Part shown: one piece after another, positions 23,939 to 35,889 of the stretch
Position numbering within the stretch: the stretch's first letter is position 1
How the letters are laid out: each line of letters begins with the position of its first letter
Source of the DNA: Catellatospora methionotrophica
GTDB taxonomy: Bacteria; Actinomycetota; Actinomycetes; Mycobacteriales; Micromonosporaceae
NCBI RefSeq assembly: GCF_011297335.1
Contig: NZ_JAAOTJ010000004.1
Coordinates: 1-64,000, forward strand
Direction: 5' to 3'
DNA: 64,000 nucleotides
Position numbers and translations under genes: made by a program
Notes under the pieces: generated by a model
Databases searched by the model: none
What the model was told of the DNA's origin: nothing
What the model saw: the letters and a program-made list of their open reading frames with translations, nothing else

Positions 23939-24292
23939 GTCTGTCTCCGGTCCGGATTCTCGCGGTGTCGTTCTTGGTGTGGGCATACGGTATGGGCCGC
24001 CGCATCGGTGAGGCAACCTCATTTTCGGCGCGTGGAGTAAGCGCAGTTCACGGCCGATTTCGCGCACTTTCACGGAAGTGGCTGGCCGAGCCTGACGGAA
24101 TCGAAGTCCTCGACGCGCGCTTGCAGAACTCGCGGACCACCTGCCCGACGGTGCGCGCGCCTTCGCCACCGATCGCCGGCACTACGACTCGCAGCTGGCG
24201 ACGTGACGAAGCTACTGGACGTCATACGGTGGACACGGAAAGCAAAACTGGCCACTCGCCGAAAGACGGCGGTGACCAGGGTGAGCATTGAG
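23939..24292. other. intergenic stretch with a decayed reading frame
   Basis: No intact gene is seen. On the plus strand two frames join into a plausible protein ending, PDGIEVLDARL followed after a frameshift by AELADHLPDGARAFATD and a stop at 24206. This looks like the C-terminus of a small actinobacterial protein whose family I cannot name. It fits gene decay at the edge of the tRNA array. Confidence 0.3.
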
Positions 24293-24365
24293 TGGAGCCT
24301 AGGAGAATCGAACTCCTAACCCCCGCCTTGCAAAGGCGGTGCTCTGCCAATTGAGCTAAGGCCCC
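24293..24365 (-). tRNA. tRNA-Ala (TGC), standard copy
   Basis: A regular cloverleaf with acceptor GGGGCCT/AGGCTCC (G3-U70), D arm AGCTCAATTGGCAGAGC and anticodon loop TTTGCAA (TGC). With tRNA-Ile and DLW-39 it forms the conserved cluster downstream of gyrA in actinobacteria. Confidence 0.96.
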
Positions 24366-24390
24366 GAGGGACGGGCTGGGCCCGTCTGAC

Positions 24391-24519
24391 TCAGCGGAGA
24401 TCCGGTGCGGTGGTGGCCTCGTGCCACAGAGCCCGCTCGTCGTTGGCCGCCCGCAGCTTCTTGGCGACCAGTGCGACCGCCACGCCGACTCCGGCGACGA
24501 TCAGCAACTTCTTCCACAT
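24391..24519 (-). CDS. DLW-39 family small protein
   Basis: A 42-residue protein, MWKKLLIVAGVGVAVALVAKK followed by a short polar tail ending TTAPDLR. One hydrophobic segment near the N-terminus suggests membrane association. The ATG at 24519 has AAGGTG upstream. It lies between the tRNA-Ile and tRNA-Ala genes, the standard place for the DLW-39 family in actinobacteria. Its function is unknown. Confidence 0.85.
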   Translation of the reverse strand: MWKKLLIVAGVGVAVALVAKKLRAANDERALWHEATTAPDLR

Positions 24520-24543
24520 GATGAGCACCTTAACGCTCGGGAG

Positions 24544-24617
24544 TGGGGCTAGCTGGAATCGAACCAGCGACCTCAGAGTTATCAGCTCTGCGCTCTAACC
24601 GACTGAGCTATAGCCCC
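24544..24617 (-). tRNA. tRNA-Ile (GAT)
   Basis: Acceptor GGGGCTA/TAGCCCC, D arm GCTCAGTCGGTTAGAGC, anticodon loop CTGATAA (GAT). A regular chromosomal copy downstream of the gyrA/DUF3566 genes. Confidence 0.96.
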
Positions 24618-24713
24618 GCGCGACAACGAACCTTACCGCACCCCTGACGCCACTTCCAAACCGGTATCCCCTCCCCGCGTGGCGTGTCCCGCCGAGACCG
24701 CCGGGCGACCACG

Positions 24714-24778
24714 AAGATCGCCGTTTCGGGTCAAAACCTGTGGTCGTACCCGAGGTTTTGACCCGAAACGGCGATCTT
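24714..24778. repeat. intergenic palindrome, family B copy 1
   Basis: A perfect 26-base inverted repeat (24714-24739 with 24753-24778) around a 13-base spacer. The arm runs GATCGCCGTTTCGGG then TCAAAACC. Related copies lie at 31922 and 36465. It occupies the gap between the DUF3566 gene and tRNA-Ile. Confidence 0.9.
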
Positions 24779-24886
24779 GGCGAACAGTGCCGGACAGCGC
24801 CGACCCGCACCGGGCGGGGGCCGGGAAGCGGGCGTGCCACAGCGGTCCGTGGGCGAGCCGCGGACCGCTGTGGGTGTGGCGTGAGG

Positions 24887-25675
24887 TCAGTCGCGCTCGG
24901 CGAGTGTGATCTCGACGCCGCCGACCAGGTCGGCACAGACGTTGTAGATGAACGCGCCCAGGGTCATCAGCGCGGTGAAGAGCACCACGTTGATCGCGCC
25001 CAGGATGGCCGACGTCCCGATCACCGCGCTGGCGCTGATGCGGAAGTCGCCCGCACTGCCGTTCGAGGCGAACAGGTCGGCCAGGGTCGTGTTCAGCGAG
25101 TTGAACACGCCCATCGCGTCCAGCGCCAGGTACAGCACCGAGGTCGCGACCACGATGACGACCAGGAGCACGAAGGACACGGCGAAGGAGAACTTCATGA
25201 CCGACCACGGGTCGATGCGCTTGATGCTCAGCCGGGCCCGGCGCGGGCCGCGCGAGGCGGCTGAACCGGCACTGGTCCGAGCAGCACGCACGGCTTCGGT
25301 GACACGCACCGCGCCGGCGCTGGCGCTGTTGACGACCGAGCGCAGCGTCGCCGAGCCCGCCGCGGCCCGCCCGGTGGCCGTCGCCGGCCGCTCGGAGGTC
25401 GCGATGGCGCCCGTCGGTTCCGAATCCGGGACGGGCATGCCCGCCGGCCGGGTGAAGGAGCCGGTGGTGGTCGTGGCGGCAGCAGCAGCGGTGCTGCCGG
25501 CCGACTCGTCACCCCCGGTCGCGGACCGGGCCGGGGTCGGCTCGGACTGATCAGCGGGGACTGTCGCGCGGCCTACGGCCGCCCGGCCGGTCGACGAGGC
25601 GGCATCGCCGCCGTCCTTCTCGACCGGACTCGCCGGAGCCCCCGCGGTCTCCGACATCGCCTGTGTCTCCGTCAT
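24887..25675 (-). CDS. DUF3566 domain membrane protein
   Basis: A 262-residue protein with a long disordered Ala/Pro/Ser/Gly-rich N-terminal half. The C-terminal DUF3566 domain of about 115 residues starts at RLSIKRIDPWSVMKFSFAVSFVLLVVIVV and ends in a second membrane segment (GAINVVLFTALMTLGAFIYNVCADLVGG). Two transmembrane helices are visible. The gene starts three bases after the gyrA stop codon and is cotranscribed with gyrA, the standard actinobacterial order. Its role is unknown. Confidence 0.92.
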   Translation of the reverse strand: MTETQAMSETAGAPASPVEKDGGDAASSTGRAAVGRATVPADQSEPTPARSATGGDESAGSTAAAAATTTTGSFTRPAGMPVPDSEPTGAIATSERPATATGRAAAGSATLRSVVNSASAGAVRVTEAVRAARTSAGSAASRGPRRARLSIKRIDPWSVMKFSFAVSFVLLVVIVVATSVLYLALDAMGVFNSLNTTLADLFASNGSAGDFRISASAVIGTSAILGAINVVLFTALMTLGAFIYNVCADLVGGVEITLAERD

Positions 25676-25678
25676 GCA

Positions 25679-28171
25679 CTAGTCCTGTTCGTCCGGCTCA
25701 TCGGCATTGCGGGCAATGGCGACGAGGGTTACGCCTTCTGGGAGGTCCATCAGCTTGACACCCATTGTGTTCCGATCGCGCGTCCGCCGCACGGGCTTCA
25801 CCGGAGTTCGGATAACTCCGCCGTTACTCGTGATAGCGAAGAGCTCGTCTTCCGGGCTGATAACGACCGCACCCACCAGTCCGCCACGGCGTTCGGTGAT
25901 CTTTGCGGTCAGTACGCCCTTTCCGCCCCGGCCCTGGACCGGGTACTCGTCGATCGGGGTGCGCTTGGCGTAGCCGCCGTTGGTCGCCACGAGGACGTCC
26001 ATGCCGTCCCGGACCACCTCCATGGCGAGCAGCTCGTCGCCGTCGCCGAAGCGCATGCCGATGACACCCGACGTGGCGCGGCCCATGGGGCGCAGTGCCT
26101 CGTCGGTGGCGTTGAAGCGGATGGCCTGCGCCTGCTTGCTGACGAGCAGCAGGTCGTCCTCCGCGGCGATCAGCGCCGCGCCGACGAGCTCGTCGTCGTC
26201 GCGCAGGTTGATCGCGATGATGCCGCCGCTGCGGTTGGAGTCGAACTCCCCGAGCGCGGTCTTCTTGACCAGACCGTTCTTCGTGGCCAGCACCAGGTAC
26301 GGCGCGACCTCGTAGTTCTGGATCTCGATGACCTGGGCGATCTGCTCGTCGGGCTGGAAGGCGAGCAGGTTGGCCACGTGCTGGCCCTTCGCGATACGCG
26401 AGGCCTCGGGGAACTCGTACGCCTTCGCGCGGTAGACCCGGCCCTTGTTCGTGAAGAACAGGATCCAGTCGTGCGTCGAGCAGACGAAGAAGTGGCTGAC
26501 GATGTCGTCCTGGCGCAGCGTGGCACCGGAGACGCCCTTGCCGCCCCGCTTCTGCGAGCGGTACAGGTCAACCTTTGTCCGTTTGGCGTACCCGGTACGG
26601 GTGATGGTCACCACGACGTCCTCGCGCGCGATGAGGTCCTCCATGGAGACCTCGCCGTCGAACGGGATGATCTTCGTACGCCGGTCGTCGCCCCACTTGG
26701 CGACGATCTCGCCGAGCTCGTCGGAGATGATCTTCCGCTGCCGCTCGGGCTTGGCCAGGATGTCCTTGAGGTCGGCGATCTCGATCTCGATCTTCGCCAG
26801 CTCGTCGACGATCCGCTGACGCTCCAGCGCGGCCAGGCGGCGCAGCTGCATGTCGAGGATCGCGGTCGCCTGGATCTCGTCGACGTCGAGCAGCGCCATC
26901 AGGCCGGTCTTGGACTCCTCCGCGCTCGGCGCGCGGCGGATGAGGGCGATGACCTCGTCCAGCATGTCCAGCGCCTTGACCAGACCGCGCAGGATGTGGG
27001 CCCGCTCCTCGGCCTTGCGCAGGCGGTAGGCCGTCCGTCGCTGGATGACCTCCATCTGGTGGCTGACGTAGTACATGAGGAACTGGGCCAGGTTCAGCGT
27101 GCGGGGCACGCCGTCGACCAGCGCCAGCATGTTCGCGCCGAAGGTCTCCTGCAGCTGGGTGTGCTTGTAGAGGTTGTTCAGCACCACCTTGGCCACGGCG
27201 TCGCGCTTGAGCACGAGCACCAGGCGCATGCCGGTACGGCCGGACGACTCCTCGCGGATGTCGGCGATGCCGCCCAGCTTGCCCTCCTTGACCAACTCGG
27301 CCACGCGCTCGGCGAGGTTGTCCGGGTTGACCTGGTACGGCAGCTCGGTGACGACGAGGCAGGCACGGCCCTTCTTGTCCTCCTCGACCTCGACCACGGC
27401 CCGCATGCGGATCGAGCCGCGACCGGTGCGGTACGCCTCCTCGATCGTGCTGGTGCCGACGATCAGGCCGCGGGTCGGGAAGTCCGGGCCCTTGACGATC
27501 TGCAGCGCGGCTTCGAGCACCTCGGCCTCGGTGGCCTCGGGGTTCTCCAGGCACCACTGCACGGCCTTGCCGATCTCGCGCAGGTTGTGCGGCGGGATCT
27601 TGGTGGCCATACCGACGGCGATGCCTTCGGAGCCGTTGACCAGCAGGTTCGGGAACCGGGCCGGCAGGATCGTCGGCTCCTGGTTACGGCCGTCGTAGTT
27701 CGGGATGAACTCGACGGTGTCCTCGTCGATGTCGCGCAGCAGCTCCATCGCGAGCGGAAACAGCCGGCACTCGGTGTACCGCATGGCGGCGGCGGGGTCG
27801 TTGCCCGGCGAGCCGAAGTTGCCGTTGCCGTCGATCAGGGGGTAGCGCAGCGACCACGGCTGGGCCATACGCACCAGCGAGTCGTAGATCGCGGTGTCGC
27901 CGTGCGGGTGGTAGTTACCCATCACCTCGCCGACGACGCGGGCGCACTTGAAGTAGCCGCGGTCGGGGCGGAAGCCGCCGTCGTACATCGCGTAGAGGAT
28001 CTTGCGGTGTACCGGCTTGAGGCCGTCGCGCACGTCCGGCAGCGCCCGGCCGACGATGACGCTCATGGCGTAGTCGAGGTACGAGCGCTGCATCTCCACC
28101 TCGAGCCCGACAGGCTCGATGCGGCCGTGCACGCCGACCTCTTCCGGCTGAGTGTCAGGAGTCTCGCTCAC
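25679..28171 (-). CDS. gyrA: DNA gyrase subunit A
   Basis: An 830-residue gyrase A subunit that breaks and rejoins DNA while GyrB supplies ATP-driven supercoiling. The N-terminal core shows [31 protein letters not shown], the quinolone-region helix [18 protein letters not shown] and the catalytic Tyr in [11 protein letters not shown]. The C-terminal half carries the beta-pinwheel with the GyrA-box-like QKRGGKGV. The start is a GTG at 28171 with GGAAAGAG nine bases upstream. It follows gyrB by about 130 bases that hold a DnaA-box palindrome, and it leads into the DUF3566 gene. Confidence 0.98.
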   Translation of the reverse strand: MSETPDTQPEEVGVHGRIEPVGLEVEMQRSYLDYAMSVIVGRALPDVRDGLKPVHRKILYAMYDGGFRPDRGYFKCARVVGEVMGNYHPHGDTAIYDSLVRMAQPWSLRYPLIDGNGNFGSPGNDPAAAMRYTECRLFPLAMELLRDIDEDTVEFIPNYDGRNQEPTILPARFPNLLVNGSEGIAVGMATKIPPHNLREIGKAVQWCLENPEATEAEVLEAALQIVKGPDFPTRGLIVGTSTIEEAYRTGRGSIRMRAVVEVEEDKKGRACLVVTELPYQVNPDNLAERVAELVKEGKLGGIADIREESSGRTGMRLVLVLKRDAVAKVVLNNLYKHTQLQETFGANMLALVDGVPRTLNLAQFLMYYVSHQMEVIQRRTAYRLRKAEERAHILRGLVKALDMLDEVIALIRRAPSAEESKTGLMALLDVDEIQATAILDMQLRRLAALERQRIVDELAKIEIEIADLKDILAKPERQRKIISDELGEIVAKWGDDRRTKIIPFDGEVSMEDLIAREDVVVTITRTGYAKRTKVDLYRSQKRGGKGVSGATLRQDDIVSHFFVCSTHDWILFFTNKGRVYRAKAYEFPEASRIAKGQHVANLLAFQPDEQIAQVIEIQNYEVAPYLVLATKNGLVKKTALGEFDSNRSGGIIAINLRDDDELVGAALIAAEDDLLLVSKQAQAIRFNATDEALRPMGRATSGVIGMRFGDGDELLAMEVVRDGMDVLVATNGGYAKRTPIDEYPVQGRGGKGVLTAKITERRGGLVGAVVISPEDELFAITSNGGVIRTPVKPVRRTRDRNTMGVKLMDLPEGVTLVAIARNADEPDEQD

Positions 28172-28209
28172 TGTTTAAAACTCTTTCCTGCGTATGAAGC
28201 TGAGGAAGC

Positions 28210-28273
28210 TGTGGATAACGCTGTGGATCAGGACCCGACCTGTGGATAAACGGTTCGTTTATCCACAGGTCGG
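28210..28273. promoter_or_regulatory. DnaA-box palindrome between gyrB and gyrA
   Basis: A perfect 17-base inverted repeat (28235-28251 with 28257-28273, 5-base loop) whose two arms each contain a perfect DnaA box (TGTGGATAA at 28241, TTATCCACA at 28259). A third perfect box, TGTGGATAA, lies at 28210. It could be a hairpin in the gyrBA message, a DnaA-controlled switch for gyrA, or both. Confidence 0.75.
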
Positions 28274-28302
28274 CACGTTCCGGACTACTTTCCGTACCTC
28301 GA

Positions 28303-30717
<2,415 letters not shown>

Positions 30718-31272
30718 ATGGGTCTGGACAACGTCGCGGTGCAGTGGCCGGCCACGGGCCGCTTCTACGACCCGGTGGCGCCCGCGGAATTCGTCGACTT
30801 CGCCGAGCTGGCCGAACAGCCCAGCACCGCCGCTCCGACCGCTGCCCTGGCGGGCCACATCGCCCGCACCGGCACGGTCCGCGCGACGGCGTACACCGAA
30901 GTCGTCGACCTGCTGCTCGGCCTCAAAGGTGTGCTCTACGCCACGGAGGCCGCCGAGGAGGACGAGGACCCGGTCATCGACCCCGACGGTTGCGCCTGGA
31001 TCGCCGGTGGGCTGGAGAAGTTCGTCGCCGGACACGCAGCCCACGGTGACGCTGTCACGTTCGACAGCGTCGCCGCGGTGCTTCGTGCCGCGCTGACCGA
31101 TTCCCGACTTCCCGAGCAGCAGCTGCGCTGGCTCGAACAGCGCCTGGACGCGCTGCGCGAGGAGACCGACGGCGACCCGCAGTGGAGCTTCCCGCTGTCG
31201 GAGTTCGCCGTGCTCGCCCAGTTCTACCGCCGCTGCGCCGACCGCGGCTTCGCGGTCTACGCCGAGTCCTGA
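30718..31272 (+). CDS. conserved-looking hypothetical protein
   Basis: A 184-residue acidic, apparently soluble protein with no signal peptide or membrane segment. A GAGAGG-type ribosome site precedes the ATG at 30718. The sequence reads as a genuine globular protein (helical C-terminal half, PEQQLRWLEQRLDALREET), but I recognise no family. It lies between gyrB and the dciA/recF cluster and converges with the next gene, overlapping it by 16 bases at the 3' ends. Confidence 0.75.
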   Translation: MGLDNVAVQWPATGRFYDPVAPAEFVDFAELAEQPSTAAPTAALAGHIARTGTVRATAYTEVVDLLLGLKGVLYATEAAEEDEDPVIDPDGCAWIAGGLEKFVAGHAAHGDAVTFDSVAAVLRAALTDSRLPEQQLRWLEQRLDALREETDGDPQWSFPLSEFAVLAQFYRRCADRGFAVYAES

Positions 31273-31844
31273 CCGCCCGGCCCGGCCTCGCCGCGTGGCG
31301 CGGGGCCGGGATCCGAACCGGCCGACCCCGTGTCACCGCCGTTCCCCGAGCTGGCCGACCGTCTGCGCCGCAGCACCCACCACAGGGCCACGGCGGCGAT
31401 CAGCACGGCCGCGCCCGCGGCCAGCGCCGCGACCGGCACGTCGCCGTCCAGCTCCACCTCGGGAGCCGCGCCGAGCAGCTCGTTGCCCGAGCACAGGCTG
31501 GTCTGGCCATCCCTGCTGTAGATCAGGTAGCGGCTGCCCTCGACGAAGTCGAAGCCGCAACTCGGACCCTCGATCGCGGTCTTCACCTCGACGTGTCCCG
31601 TCGCGCTGCCCTTGCGCACCTGCTCGACGGTGAGCCGCGCGGTCATCAGGTCACCGCTCGACATGCTGAACGCGGGCCGGTCGACATCGACCACCACGCC
31701 GACGAACACGAGATCGGCCCACGCCGTGTTCTCCGCCGTGTTCGGCTCGGCACAACTGCACGCACACGCCGCCCCCGACGGCCCGACCACCAGCACCGAC
31801 GTCAGCACCATCAACGCCGCGACATGCCCCCACACTCTTCGCAT
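31257..31844 (-). CDS. secreted TIMP/NTR-like membrane protein
   Basis: A 195-residue protein with a signal peptide (ALMVLTSVLVVGPSGAACA) directly followed by CACSCAEP. This Cys-x-Cys at the mature N-terminus is the hallmark of TIMP/netrin-like domains. ADLVFVGVVVDV, a mid CGFDF and a later LCSGNELL Cys fit the same beta-barrel fold. A C-terminal membrane helix (VAALAAGAAVLIAAVALWWVL) and basic tail would anchor it, with the NTR-like domain outside. The ATG at 31844 is preferred over a TTG at 31880. Such anchored proteins are common in actinomycetes; the target is unknown. Confidence 0.75.
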   Translation of the reverse strand: MRRVWGHVAALMVLTSVLVVGPSGAACACSCAEPNTAENTAWADLVFVGVVVDVDRPAFSMSSGDLMTARLTVEQVRKGSATGHVEVKTAIEGPSCGFDFVEGSRYLIYSRDGQTSLCSGNELLGAAPEVELDGDVPVAALAAGAAVLIAAVALWWVLRRRRSASSGNGGDTGSAGSDPGPAPRGEAGPGGQDSA

Positions 31845-31921
31845 GCCCCTCAGATGCCCCACCGACCACACCGGTTCCAAAGATCCACCACCCGCGCCCT
31901 AGCACCGCACAGCCAGCCGAA

Positions 31922-31982
31922 GATCGCTGTCTGCGGTCAAAATGTGCGGGCCAGCCACAGGTTTTGACCTGAAACGGCGATC
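31922..31982. repeat. intergenic palindrome, family B copy 2 (degenerate)
   Basis: Arms 31922-31949 and 31955-31982 share the family B sequence (GATCG, then GGTCAAAA) but with several mismatches. It lies between the TIMP-like gene and the 3' end of dciA. Confidence 0.75.
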
Positions 31983-32008
31983 ATCCTCGGCCGCTGGGGT
32001 GGGGTAGG

Positions 32009-32542
32009 TCAGCCGTAGGTGTCGCCGGGGCCGGTGCCGCGGACGCGTTTGCGGCCGTGGGTCCAGGAGGGGGCGGCGGGGCCGTGGATGTGGAGTTTGG
32101 TGACGACGTTGTTGCCGACGGTTCCGGCGATGCGGGTCAGGATGGTGCGGGCGAGCAGGCGGAGCTGCGTGGCCCAGGCGGTGGATTCGGCCTCGACGGT
32201 GAGTTCGCCGTTCTCGAGCTTGATCGGGCGGCTGTGGGCGGCGATGTCGGGGCCGACGCACTTCTCCCACTCGCCGAACACCGTCGCCTCGGCCGTCGGG
32301 CGCTGCCACCCGCGGGCCTTCATCAGCCGGGACAGCACGTCGCCGAGCTTCGCCGGGTCGCGCGGGTCGGGCCCGGGGCCGGAGTAGCCGCGCGGCCGGT
32401 AGCGGGTGCCAGGGCTGTCGCCCCTGGCCCGCGCGTCGGCGGCGGCCTGGTTGCGCGCCGCCCGCTTCCGCAGCGCCGCGTCGAGCGCGGCGCGGGCCAG
32501 TTCCGGACCGTTCTGGCCCCCGGGCGGTACGGCGTCAGCCAC
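32009..32542 (-). CDS. dciA: DciA/DUF721 family helicase-loading protein
   Basis: A 177-residue protein of the DUF721 family, whose members (DciA) load or assist the replicative helicase DnaB in bacteria lacking DnaC/DnaI. A disordered Ala/Arg-rich N-terminus of about 65 residues precedes the DUF721 domain ([52 protein letters not shown]). The GTG start at 32542 overlaps the end of recF by eight bases, so translation is probably coupled. This position after recF is standard in actinobacteria. Confidence 0.92.
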   Translation of the reverse strand: MADAVPPGGQNGPELARAALDAALRKRAARNQAAADARARGDSPGTRYRPRGYSGPGPDPRDPAKLGDVLSRLMKARGWQRPTAEATVFGEWEKCVGPDIAAHSRPIKLENGELTVEAESTAWATQLRLLARTILTRIAGTVGNNVVTKLHIHGPAAPSWTHGRKRVRGTGPGDTYG

Positions 32543-33641
32543 GGCTCACCTCCCCGGGTGTGACGAAGTATCGGGCGCCGCGCAGTGCGGCGGGCACGTC
32601 GGCCTCCACCGCGCACGTGATGATCACCTGTGCGGCGTCGCCGATGAGCTGTGCGAGCCGCTCGCGCCGTCCGGTGTCGAGTTCGGCGAAGACGTCGTCG
32701 AGGACAAGCACGGGTTCGATCCCGTCGGCGCGCAGCAGGCTGTATCCGGCCAGCCGGAGCGCGAGCGCGTACGACCAGGACTCGCCGTGGCTGGCGTAGC
32801 CCTTGACGGGCAGGTCGCCCAGGCGCAGCACGAGGTCGTCGCGGTGCGGCCCGGCCAGCGTGGTGCCCCGGGCGATCTCGTCGGCGCGCACCTCGGCCAG
32901 GGCGGCCAGCATCGCCTCGGGGGTCGGTTCGGGCACGGAGGCGCGATACTCCGCGACGGCTTTGCCGACTCCGGCGCTGACCTGCTGGTAGGCGTCCTCG
33001 AGGTGGGGCGCGAGCTGTTCGACCAGGCTGAGCCGGGCGCGCAGCAGCTGTGACCCGTGTTCGGCCAGGTGGGTGTCCCACACTTCGAGGGTGCTCAGGT
33101 CGCCGCCGCGCGCCCCGCCGACCTTGCGGCTGAGGTACGCGGTGCGCAGCAGGGCGTTGCGCTGCTTGAGCACCCGGTCGTAGTCGGCCCGCACCCCGGC
33201 GAACCGGGGCTGCCGGGCGGTGAGCAGGTCGTCGAGGTAGCGCCGCCGCTGGTCGGGGTCGCCCCGGACCAGGGACAGGTCCTCAGGGGCGAACAGCACC
33301 AGCCGTAACGCGCCGAGGATGTCGCGGGGGCGGCGGGCCGGGGAGCGGCCGAGCCGGGCCCGGTTGGCCTTGCCCGGCACGATCTCCAGCTCGACCAGCA
33401 GTTCGCGCCGCTCGTGCACGATCGCGCAGCGGATCACGCCGGTGCTCGCGCCGACCCGCACCAGCGGCGCGTCGGTGGAGACCCGGTGACTGGCCAGGGT
33501 GGCGACGTAGCCCAGCGCCTCGACCAGGTTGGTCTTGCCGACCCCGTTCGGGCCGATCAGCACGTTCGGCCCCGGCTCGAGGTCGACGCCCACCCGTGGG
33601 TACGAGCGGACGTCGACGAGTTCGAGCCTTCTGACGTACAA
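32535..33641 (-). CDS. recF: DNA replication and repair protein RecF
   Basis: A 368-residue SMC-like ATPase that helps load RecA at single-strand gaps. Walker A is GPNGVGKTN (about residues 29-37); the ABC-type signature region and Walker [18 protein letters not shown] are near the C-terminus. The TTG at 33641 is chosen: it begins the standard N-terminus [13 protein letters not shown] and lies one base after the gnd stop codon (TGA-G-TTG), a translational-coupling arrangement. The longer frame would run into gnd. Confidence 0.95.
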   Translation of the reverse strand: MYVRRLELVDVRSYPRVGVDLEPGPNVLIGPNGVGKTNLVEALGYVATLASHRVSTDAPLVRVGASTGVIRCAIVHERRELLVELEIVPGKANRARLGRSPARRPRDILGALRLVLFAPEDLSLVRGDPDQRRRYLDDLLTARQPRFAGVRADYDRVLKQRNALLRTAYLSRKVGGARGGDLSTLEVWDTHLAEHGSQLLRARLSLVEQLAPHLEDAYQQVSAGVGKAVAEYRASVPEPTPEAMLAALAEVRADEIARGTTLAGPHRDDLVLRLGDLPVKGYASHGESWSYALALRLAGYSLLRADGIEPVLVLDDVFAELDTGRRERLAQLIGDAAQVIITCAVEADVPAALRGARYFVTPGEVSRG

Positions 33642-33642
33642 C

Positions 33643-34518
33643 TCAGCCGGCCTGCTGCACGGCGTGCCCACCGAACTGGTTGCGCAGCGCGGCGATCGCC
33701 TTCATGGCCGGGGAGTCGTCCTGGCGGGATTCGAAGCGGGCGAACAGCGACGCGGCGATGACGTGCATCGGCACGGCGAGGCGGATGGCCTCCTCGACCG
33801 TCCAGCGTCCCTCGCCGGTGTCGTCGGCGTAGCCCTTCAGCTTCTCCAGGTGCGCGTCGTCGGTGAGCGCGAGATCCATCAGGTCGAGCAGCCAGGACCG
33901 GATGACGGTGCCCTCGCGCCAGGACCGGAACACCCCGGGCACGTTGGTGACCAGCTCGGAGGCCTCCAGCAGCTCGAAACCCTCGGCGTAGGCGTGCATC
34001 AGGCCGTACTCGATGCCGTTGTGGACCATCTTGGCGTAGTGACCGGCACCGACCGGGCCGGCGTGCACGAAGCCGAACTCGCCCTCGGGCTTGAGGGTCT
34101 CGAAGATCGGCATGAGCCGGCCGACGTTCTCGTCGGAGCCGCCGACCATCAGGCCGTAGCCGTTCTCCTTGCCCCACACGCCGCCGGAGACGCCGCAGTC
34201 GACGTAGCCGATGCCGAGCTTGCCCAGCCGCTCGGCCCGCGGGCCGTCGGAGGAGAACCGCGAGTTGCCGCCGTCGATGACGATGTCACCCTCGCTGAGC
34301 AGCGGAGCGAGTTCGTCGATGGTGGCCTCGGTGACACCGGCGGGCACCATCACCCACACCGCGCGCGGCGCCTCCAGCTTCGCGACGAGGTCGGCCAGGT
34401 TCTCGGCGTCGGACAGTTCCGGGTTGCGGTCGTATCCGACGACGTCGTGACCCGCCTCGCGCAGGCGGTCACGCATGTTGCCGCCCATCTTGCCGAGTCC
34501 GACCAGACCGAGCTGCAT
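33643..34518 (-). CDS. gnd: 6-phosphogluconate dehydrogenase, short type
   Basis: A 291-residue decarboxylating 6-phosphogluconate dehydrogenase that makes ribulose 5-phosphate in the pentose phosphate pathway. Rossmann motif [20 protein letters not shown], the catalytic region [18 protein letters not shown] and the Lys-His-N motif [14 protein letters not shown] are all seen. It is the short (about 300-residue) form rather than the 470-residue enteric form. Its location between dnaN and recF is a conserved actinobacterial oddity and suggests cotranscription with replication genes. GGGGAAG precedes the ATG at 34518. Confidence 0.96.
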   Translation of the reverse strand: MQLGLVGLGKMGGNMRDRLREAGHDVVGYDRNPELSDAENLADLVAKLEAPRAVWVMVPAGVTEATIDELAPLLSEGDIVIDGGNSRFSSDGPRAERLGKLGIGYVDCGVSGGVWGKENGYGLMVGGSDENVGRLMPIFETLKPEGEFGFVHAGPVGAGHYAKMVHNGIEYGLMHAYAEGFELLEASELVTNVPGVFRSWREGTVIRSWLLDLMDLALTDDAHLEKLKGYADDTGEGRWTVEEAIRLAVPMHVIAASLFARFESRQDDSPAMKAIAALRNQFGGHAVQQAG

Positions 34519-34559
34519 GTCTTCCCCCTTGGTGCGTTGTGGAGCCTGGCCGCCGGTGT

Positions 34560-35708
34560 TTAGCGGCCGACCCTGATCGGCATGATCAGGTAGCGGAACC
34601 CGGGGATCGCCGCACCGTCGGCGTCGGCGGGCGTGATCACCGCGGGCTTGAACGGGTCGTTGAACGAGAACACCGCGGTCGGCGCACCGAGCGCACCCAG
34701 GCCCTCGATGAGGTACTGCGGGTTGAACGCGATCGTCATCGACTCACCGGTGAAGGTGGCGTCCATGGCCTCGCTGGCCCGCGCCTCCTCGGTGCCGCCG
34801 GCCTCGACCACGAGACCGTCCTCGCTGAAGCTCAGCCGCACCGGGGTGGCCTTCTCGGCGACCAGCGAGACGCGCTTGACGACCTCGACCAGCGCCGAGA
34901 CGGTGACCCGGGCCTCGGAGGAGTAGCTGGGCGCGAACAGCGAGCGCACCGGCGGGTACGACTGGCCGTCGAGCAGGCGGCTGGTGGTCCGGCGGGAGCC
35001 GCCGACCTTCGAGCCGCCCAGGAAGCCGATCATGCCCTCGCCCTTGCCGCCGTCGGCGAGCGCGACGGTCACGTCGCCGCCGGTCGGGCCGAGCGTCTTG
35101 GCGGTGTCGGCCAGGGTGCGCGCCGGGACGAGCGCGTTGACGCTGATCTCCGGGTCGTCCGGGGTCCAGGAGATCTCCCGGATGGCCAGCCGGTAGCGGT
35201 CGGTGGCGAGCAGCGCCAGGGTGTCCCCGGACAGCTCGAGCCGCACGCCGGTCATCATCGGCAGCGTCTCGTCGCGCCCGGCGGCGATGGCGACCTGGGC
35301 CACGGCCGAGGCGAACACGGCGGCGTCGACCCGGCCCGCGCTGGCGGGCAGTTCCGGCAGCGTCGGGTAGTCCTCGACGGGCATCGTCGGCAGGGTGAAC
35401 CGGGCGCTACCGCAGACCAGCTCCAGGTGCGCGCCGACAGCGGCGATCTCCACGGGCTTGGCCGGCAGCGCCTTGGTGATCTCGGCGAGCAGGCGGCCGG
35501 AGACCAGGGTCGCGCCGTCCGCGTCGGCCTGCACCTCGACGTCCACCTGGTTGGAGACCTCGTAGTCGAACCCGGAGACGTGCAGGCGGCCGTCGGCGAC
35601 CCGCAGCATCACGCCTGCCAGAACCGGCACCGAGGGCCGGCTCGGAAGGCTCTTGGCGGTCCAGGCCACGGCGTCGGCGAGCGCGTCACGCTCTACCCGA
35701 AACTTCAT
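34560..35708 (-). CDS. dnaN: DNA polymerase III beta sliding clamp
   Basis: A 382-residue processivity clamp that encircles DNA and tethers polymerase III. Three repeated clamp domains are evident; the first begins MKFRVERDALADAVAWTAKSLPSRP and the protein ends YLIMPIRVGR, as usual for the family. The start is the ATG at 35708 with GGAGGG upstream; the reading frame is open for seven more codons but these are non-conserved. It lies next to oriC, with dnaA on the other side, and is first in the dnaN-gnd-recF-dciA unit. Confidence 0.97.
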   Translation of the reverse strand: MKFRVERDALADAVAWTAKSLPSRPSVPVLAGVMLRVADGRLHVSGFDYEVSNQVDVEVQADADGATLVSGRLLAEITKALPAKPVEIAAVGAHLELVCGSARFTLPTMPVEDYPTLPELPASAGRVDAAVFASAVAQVAIAAGRDETLPMMTGVRLELSGDTLALLATDRYRLAIREISWTPDDPEISVNALVPARTLADTAKTLGPTGGDVTVALADGGKGEGMIGFLGGSKVGGSRRTTSRLLDGQSYPPVRSLFAPSYSSEARVTVSALVEVVKRVSLVAEKATPVRLSFSEDGLVVEAGGTEEARASEAMDATFTGESMTIAFNPQYLIEGLGALGAPTAVFSFNDPFKPAVITPADADGAAIPGFRYLIMPIRVGR

Positions 35709-35889
35709 CTTCAGCCCTCCTGTGGTCACGTCGATGCTGCCAAGCTGACCACTGAAACCTTAGGTCCTCCGAGCGATCTCCCCTCGGCGACCCCTGTGGA
35801 TCGGCGGCGGCCGAGCATCCACAACTTCCCGAACCCCGATGATTTCTTGATTTCTCTCTTAGAGATAACTCCCGTCTTCATCATCGGTG

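Noticed and set aside
24070..24288. A 72-residue minus-strand frame before the standard tRNA-Ala.
   Set aside because: No ribosome site or recognisable sequence. The opposite strand carries a better candidate for a gene relic.
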